Assembly: GCA_036399835.1 (NCBI GenBank)
Contig: DASWMI010000125.1
Span: 1-17,717 of the forward strand
Source: DASYML01 sp036399835
GTDB lineage: Bacteria; Acidobacteriota; Blastocatellia; Pyrinomonadales; Pyrinomonadaceae
Length of the DNA: 17,717 nt
Reading direction: 5' to 3'
Shown: positions 14,642 through 17,717 of the stretch, piece after piece
Position numbering within the stretch: position 1 is the first letter of the stretch
Layout of the letters: every line of letters begins with the position of its first letter
Notes under the pieces: model-generated
What the model saw: the letters and a program-made list of their open reading frames with translations, nothing else
Database searches by the model: none
What the model was told of the DNA's origin: nothing
Position numbers and translations under genes: made by a program

Positions 14642-16285
14642 ATGAAGAGGCTTGTGAAAAACTTGTGCGCCAATTATGGCCCGGCAAATTCCTTGACTAA
14701 CTACTTTGGGCCGGGCTGTCCTGCCGCTTCAAACCCACTCGCCCATGCGTTTCCCGCTTCACAGGATTCACGGCCTGTCAGTTGCCCGGAGACGGAGAAT
14801 AAGAGATGGCCTTTAATGGCCCTGTCTCTTTTGCTCACGCTCAGCGCCGCTCGCGATGCCCTTGCGCTCCTGCGTTATTCCGTAGCGGTCGGAGCTGACG
14901 GTTATTACTATGTCATACAGCTCGACTCGCTATTGCATCAGGGGCGCTTTTATTATCCCACGCAAACGCCGCTCATCTTTTATGTGCTGGCCTGTCTGCG
15001 ACTGCTCACGGGTGATACGGTCCTTGCCGTTAAGCTTGGCAGCATAGCTCTTCACACACTGCTCTGTCTGGGTATTTACGCTCTCGTCAAGAGGCTCACG
15101 GGACATCGCTGGCTCGGCTTGATGGGCAGCATGTTGGCAGCCGTTCCGGCCATACATCTCTACATGATGACAGAGTTTATCAAGAACCTCGGCGCGGTCA
15201 CTCTGTTGGTGTGGAGCGCCTGGAGCGCCGTTCGCGCTGCTCAGGAGAAGGAGCGTCGCCCTCTCTGGACGACACTTTCGACGGCTCTCCTCATGGCTGC
15301 TCTCTTGAGCCATAAATCAGCCTGGGCCATAGCCTTTTCTTTGCTGGTCCTGACATTCCTCATACGCCGGTCCACTCAGGGCCAACGCTCTCTATACCGA
15401 ACCTGGATTCTGTTTTTATTCATCGCCGGTTTAGGTCTGCTTCCGGCGCTCATTGCCAGCCAGAAATTTATCGAGCTTCCCGTTTGGTTAGGCGCAGAAG
15501 TATTGAGCCGAGCGCGTTGGCCCATTAACGCGAACAGTCCTCTTGGTAAAACCGGAGCGATGGCGCTTCTGATAAGCTCGCCCCTGACCCTGTTTTTCAT
15601 CGTGCGCTATCGTCGTAATCTGCCCACAGGCCAGTTAGCATTTGCGATGGGGAGCGTGGCGCTCTGGAGTCTGCTCCTGACGCTCAATCCGTTTCTCAAT
15701 CACGACGTGCGACAGTTCGGGATAGTCGGACGCCTGGACCACCTCTCATATTTGCAAGCGGCTATTCTTGTTCCATGCCTGGTCCGAACTATACTTCATC
15801 TTTATCGTCAGGCTTTACCCTTCGCTTTTATCCTGACGTTTGGGTTTGTGCTGGCGAGCATCCAAGCCCCGCCGCCCAAAGGTTTGCAGCCGGCCTTCTT
15901 GTCGCGGCGAGCACAGATGCTTGAGGCGCTCCCGCCACAAAAAGCGCTGCTGGCCGACAAGGCGCTGGTCGTTGCACGCCATGGTGACGAGTTTGTCGTC
16001 ACGCGCTCGCTTGGCCTCGCAGCGCAACAACGATTTCCGCTCGACCGAAACCGACCCGTCTACTGGTTATTGCATCGCGTCAAAGGACAATACCTGACAT
16101 CGTCTATGACCGTCGTGATGGATGAGGGAATAGATTCATGTTTGGTCCTGGTCCAACATGAGAAGCTGGACCAATGGCTGATGATGATGGATGAGGACGA
16201 AAGAGTATCCCTCTTTGCGGAAAATCCGCATCTGGCAAATTACTTTAATAAGCAGGATTCACCAAGCTTCCCAGTCATATCCTAA
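14642..16285 (+). CDS. Polytopic membrane protein, GT-C glycosyltransferase-like
   Basis: The product is about 547 aa from 14642 (alternatives: GTG 14549, ATG 14816). Multiple hydrophobic helices are separated by short loops. After the first helix the loop AVGADGYYYVIQLDSLLHQG with a conserved Asp resembles the first periplasmic loop of GT-C enzymes, which transfer sugars from polyprenyl-phosphate donors; the later YYPTQTPLIFYVLACLRLLTG fits. A soluble C-terminal part follows the last helix (about from residue 425). The substrate is unknown. None of the possible starts has a good Shine-Dalgarno; 14816 would begin right before the first helix and may be the true one. It follows a 74-bp inverted repeat after the LolA-like gene. 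Confidence 0.65.
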   Translation: MKRLVKNLCANYGPANSLTNYFGPGCPAASNPLAHAFPASQDSRPVSCPETENKRWPLMALSLLLTLSAARDALALLRYSVAVGADGYYYVIQLDSLLHQGRFYYPTQTPLIFYVLACLRLLTGDTVLAVKLGSIALHTLLCLGIYALVKRLTGHRWLGLMGSMLAAVPAIHLYMMTEFIKNLGAVTLLVWSAWSAVRAAQEKERRPLWTTLSTALLMAALLSHKSAWAIAFSLLVLTFLIRRSTQGQRSLYRTWILFLFIAGLGLLPALIASQKFIELPVWLGAEVLSRARWPINANSPLGKTGAMALLISSPLTLFFIVRYRRNLPTGQLAFAMGSVALWSLLLTLNPFLNHDVRQFGIVGRLDHLSYLQAAILVPCLVRTILHLYRQALPFAFILTFGFVLASIQAPPPKGLQPAFLSRRAQMLEALPPQKALLADKALVVARHGDEFVVTRSLGLAAQQRFPLDRNRPVYWLLHRVKGQYLTSSMTVVMDEGIDSCLVLVQHEKLDQWLMMMDEDERVSLFAENPHLANYFNKQDSPSFPVIS

Positions 16286-16486
16286 TTTGACGCACAGCCA
16301 TCGCAGTGTATCCCCGCACGCGGATCGTTATGCTCTTAGTTGCGGCTGAAACGGTCGCTGCGCCGAGCGACGGCACGGGCGTAAATACTATCGGGGCGGC
16401 GCATTGTTTCTTCCGCGTTCTCTTTAGCTCCGCTGTGTTTGTTTGATGATAACGTGTTTGGGTTGGTCGAAAGTGGGACATAAAAA
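16286..16486. other. Intergenic region between converging genes
   Basis: This 200-bp gap lies between the GT-C-like gene and the tRNA-like element. No gene or clear terminator was identified. A minus-strand frame at 16275-16532 is an artefact of the tRNA-like sequence in its first part. Confidence 0.35.
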
Positions 16487-16583
16487 TGGTAGGCGCGCGC
16501 GGATTTGAACCGCGGACCGCAACCCGTGTCAAGTTGGTGCATGTCAGTGGCGGCGTCGGCAGATTTAACTACCAACACCGCCC
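16487..16583 (-). pseudogene. Decayed tRNA-like element (possible att remnant)
   Basis: The 3' half is tRNA-like: T-arm CGCGG-TTCAAAT-CCGCG with a perfect 5-bp stem, acceptor strand CGCGCCT, discriminator A and an encoded CCA, then TTTTT. A 5' partner GGGCGGT gives 5 of 7 acceptor pairs and TTGGTAG resembles a D-loop. The middle is abnormal: CTTGACACG resembles a Val(GAC) anticodon loop, but its stem has only four Watson-Crick pairs plus a wobble that misplaces U33, and extra bases separate it from the D-like part (97 nt overall). It is best read as a tRNA pseudogene or a 3'-end duplication left by an integrated element; a functional tRNA is unlikely. Confidence 0.45.
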
Positions 16584-16602
16584 ATAGCTTTGTGACTTAA
16601 TT

Positions 16603-17112
16603 CTACTGCCGAAGCTGAAAGTCGCCCGTGCCTGATTTATCTGAAAACTCGAACTTAACATTTCTTCCCAGATTTGGCAGATAGTTGTATATCCAGACCT
16701 CTCCTGAAGAAGACTTCCGCACATCATCAGGTTTCCCATAGGTTATGTAAATGCGCCCGCGATCTGTTCTCCAGCCAGCCATATTACCGAAGGCAAAGTT
16801 CTGATTGGCATAAGCAATGCGCCCGTAGTATTCAGCACGGTACTCATTTTGGTCCGTTTCAGGCTGTGGGTCGCGCCGCCGCCAAAAGGCTTCGATAAAC
16901 TGCTCACGCTCATCATCGGATTTGAGCATCGTGAAGGCCCGCTTTTCTTCAGCCGTGATGATGTAAGCGACATCTTCATTCAGCCACTTTGAATAAGCCT
17001 CTCCGAGTGTTAGCTGAGCAGAGGAGTCGCGTGATGCTCTGCGCGGTTGTTGCGCTATGGCAGAGATGCACATTAAGGCTGCAAGTCCGAGTAGCAGGAA
17101 AGTTCGCTTCAT
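16603..17112 (-). CDS. Secreted GWxTD-domain protein
   Basis: The 169-aa protein has a signal peptide (MKRTFLLLGLAALMCISAIA, cleavage before QQ) and a single GWxTD domain. The motif itself is GWRTDRGRIYITYGKPDDV at residues 113-131, preceded by the family's KWLNEDVAYIITAEEKRAF and FIEAFWRRRDP. The domain is widespread in Acidobacteriota and relatives and has no established biochemical role; the proteins are exported. AAAGGAG lies 9 nt upstream of the ATG. The C-terminus after VWIYNYLPNLGRNVKFEF is short, as in the small single-domain members. It lies beyond attC-like site C but carries no attC of its own. Confidence 0.88.
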   Translation of the reverse strand: MKRTFLLLGLAALMCISAIAQQPRRASRDSSAQLTLGEAYSKWLNEDVAYIITAEEKRAFTMLKSDDEREQFIEAFWRRRDPQPETDQNEYRAEYYGRIAYANQNFAFGNMAGWRTDRGRIYITYGKPDDVRKSSSGEVWIYNYLPNLGRNVKFEFSDKSGTGDFQLRQ

Positions 17113-17163
17113 CTTTTTCTACTCCTTTCCAAATTTCCATAAAGTTTACCACAAAGGGGAGAC

Positions 17164-17265
17164 GCCCAACGCCCGAATTAACCCGCCGGAAGACAACCTC
17201 GAAATAATCCAAGTTGACGATGAAAGCCAAGCTCAATCGCGCTCCGGTCGAATGAGTTGTTGGGC
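17164..17265 (-). repeat. attC-like recombination site C
   Basis: This is the best of the three sites. On the minus strand it starts with GCCCAAC (R'' consensus RYYYAAC) and ends with GTTGGGC (R' consensus GTTRRRY), 102 bp apart. Inside, AACTCATTCGACCGG and CCGGCGGGTTAATTCGGGC are partly complementary, as the L''/L' arms of an attC hairpin should be. It starts 11 nt after the stop of the methyltransferase at the right edge, the normal cassette position, and is homologous throughout to site B. Confidence 0.7.
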
Positions 17266-17276
17266 GTGCGCCGGTT

Positions 17277-17717
17277 TTATAGTTTGCGAGCCTCGACAAA
17301 AAAAATACGAGGCACATTGGGTACATGCCGAGGCGCGGTGGGGAAGGGCCAGCGGGCGGGGTCAACTTCTCCGGGCTGCGTTACCACCGCAGTCCATCCA
17401 AACTGCTCCATGAATTTTTCAGGCTCATCTACGCCGAAATGCCAGGGAGCACCCAGTTTTTCCGAGAAATGAAGTTGTTTAGCCAGCAGTGGAGAATCAA
17501 GCAAAGAGCGTCCCAGAACATCGAAGAGCAGGATACTATTCGAGGCTGATAGTAAATCTATTTTTTCAAAGAGAGTCAAAACAGCGGCTTCATCCAAATA
17601 GATGAGCAGACCTTCCACAAGCCACAAGGAGCGCTCGGTCCTGTTCATTCCAGCCTGAATCAGTCTGCTCTGCCATTCCTCTCGAAGATCAACTCCCACA
17701 GCATGTCGCATGCAATG
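17277..17717 (-). CDS. SAM-dependent methyltransferase, TIGR00027/LCM-like (5' part outside the window)
   Basis: About 146 C-terminal residues are present; the frame is still open at the window edge, so the start and SAM-binding N-terminus are missing. RHAVGVDLREEWQSRLIQAG, then WLVEGLLIYLDEAAVLTLFE and SILLFDVLG match the second half of the leucine carboxyl methyltransferase-like family TIGR00027, common in actinobacteria and acidobacteria. The substrate is unknown. The end (RIFFVEARKL) is intact. Its stop is 11 nt before attC-like site C, so it is probably the gene of an integron-type cassette. Confidence 0.82.
   Translation of the reverse strand, partial: HCMRHAVGVDLREEWQSRLIQAGMNRTERSLWLVEGLLIYLDEAAVLTLFEKIDLLSASNSILLFDVLGRSLLDSPLLAKQLHFSEKLGAPWHFGVDEPEKFMEQFGWTAVVTQPGEVDPARWPFPTAPRHVPNVPRIFFVEARKL

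Noticed and set aside
16275..16532. 85-codon minus-strand open frame
   Set aside because: Its start VRGSNPRAPT is the translation of the tRNA-like T-arm and acceptor, a well-known artefact; the rest has no family features.
16487..16583. Possibility that the ~97-nt tRNA-like element is selC (tRNA-Sec)
   Set aside because: The length fits, but there is no UCA anticodon in a stem-loop, no 8-bp acceptor stem and no long variable arm.
1..17717. CRISPR array, phage genes, or transposase
   Set aside because: No regularly spaced repeats, integrase, transposase or phage structural genes were seen on either strand.

Overview
The window looks like a bacterial chromosome, most likely Acidobacteriota. 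This is inferred from the GWxTD-domain protein, the secreted PQQ-like beta-propeller, the RHS/YD-type exported protein and the moderately high GC. I ran no database search.

Left part (1-3740, minus strand): a secreted PQQ-propeller protein lies next to a stretch that reads like integron gene cassettes. In transcription order this holds a thioredoxin-like gene, an attC-like site, a SAM methyltransferase overlapping a GNAT acetyltransferase, and a second attC-like site. A third attC-like site, closely related to one of these, lies at the right end (17164-17265) behind a second, partial methyltransferase. No integrase is present. The thioredoxin-like gene has an in-frame TGA exactly where the first Cys of its CxxC motif should be, followed at a suitable distance by a hairpin that fits a bacterial SECIS.

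Middle (4086-10144): a membrane protein of unknown function, AT-richer than its neighbours and probably frameshifted near its 3' end, is followed by minus-strand metabolic genes. Phenylalanine 4-monooxygenase (Phe to Tyr) has a leader with a promoter, a 36-codon leader peptide containing five consecutive Tyr codons, and an intrinsic terminator just before the gene. This is the layout of tyrosine-sensing transcription attenuation. Upstream are an FAD oxidoreductase-Rieske fusion and a rhodanese whose catalytic Cys is also an in-frame TGA followed by a SECIS-like hairpin. Further upstream are two gene remnants, a TPP-enzyme N-terminus and a DUF2231 C-terminus. A Crp/Fnr-type regulator is divergent from this group.

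Right part (10603-17717): an exported RHS/YD-type protein and a LolA-like exported protein form a tight pair on the plus strand, followed by a polytopic membrane protein resembling GT-C glycosyltransferases. Facing them on the minus strand are a decayed tRNA-like element, a secreted GWxTD protein, the third attC-like site and a TIGR00027-like methyltransferase cut by the window edge.

The main points for a reader are two genes that ordinary gene calling would truncate at TGA but that are probably selenoproteins, a Tyr-codon attenuator in front of phenylalanine hydroxylase, and three attC-like sites.
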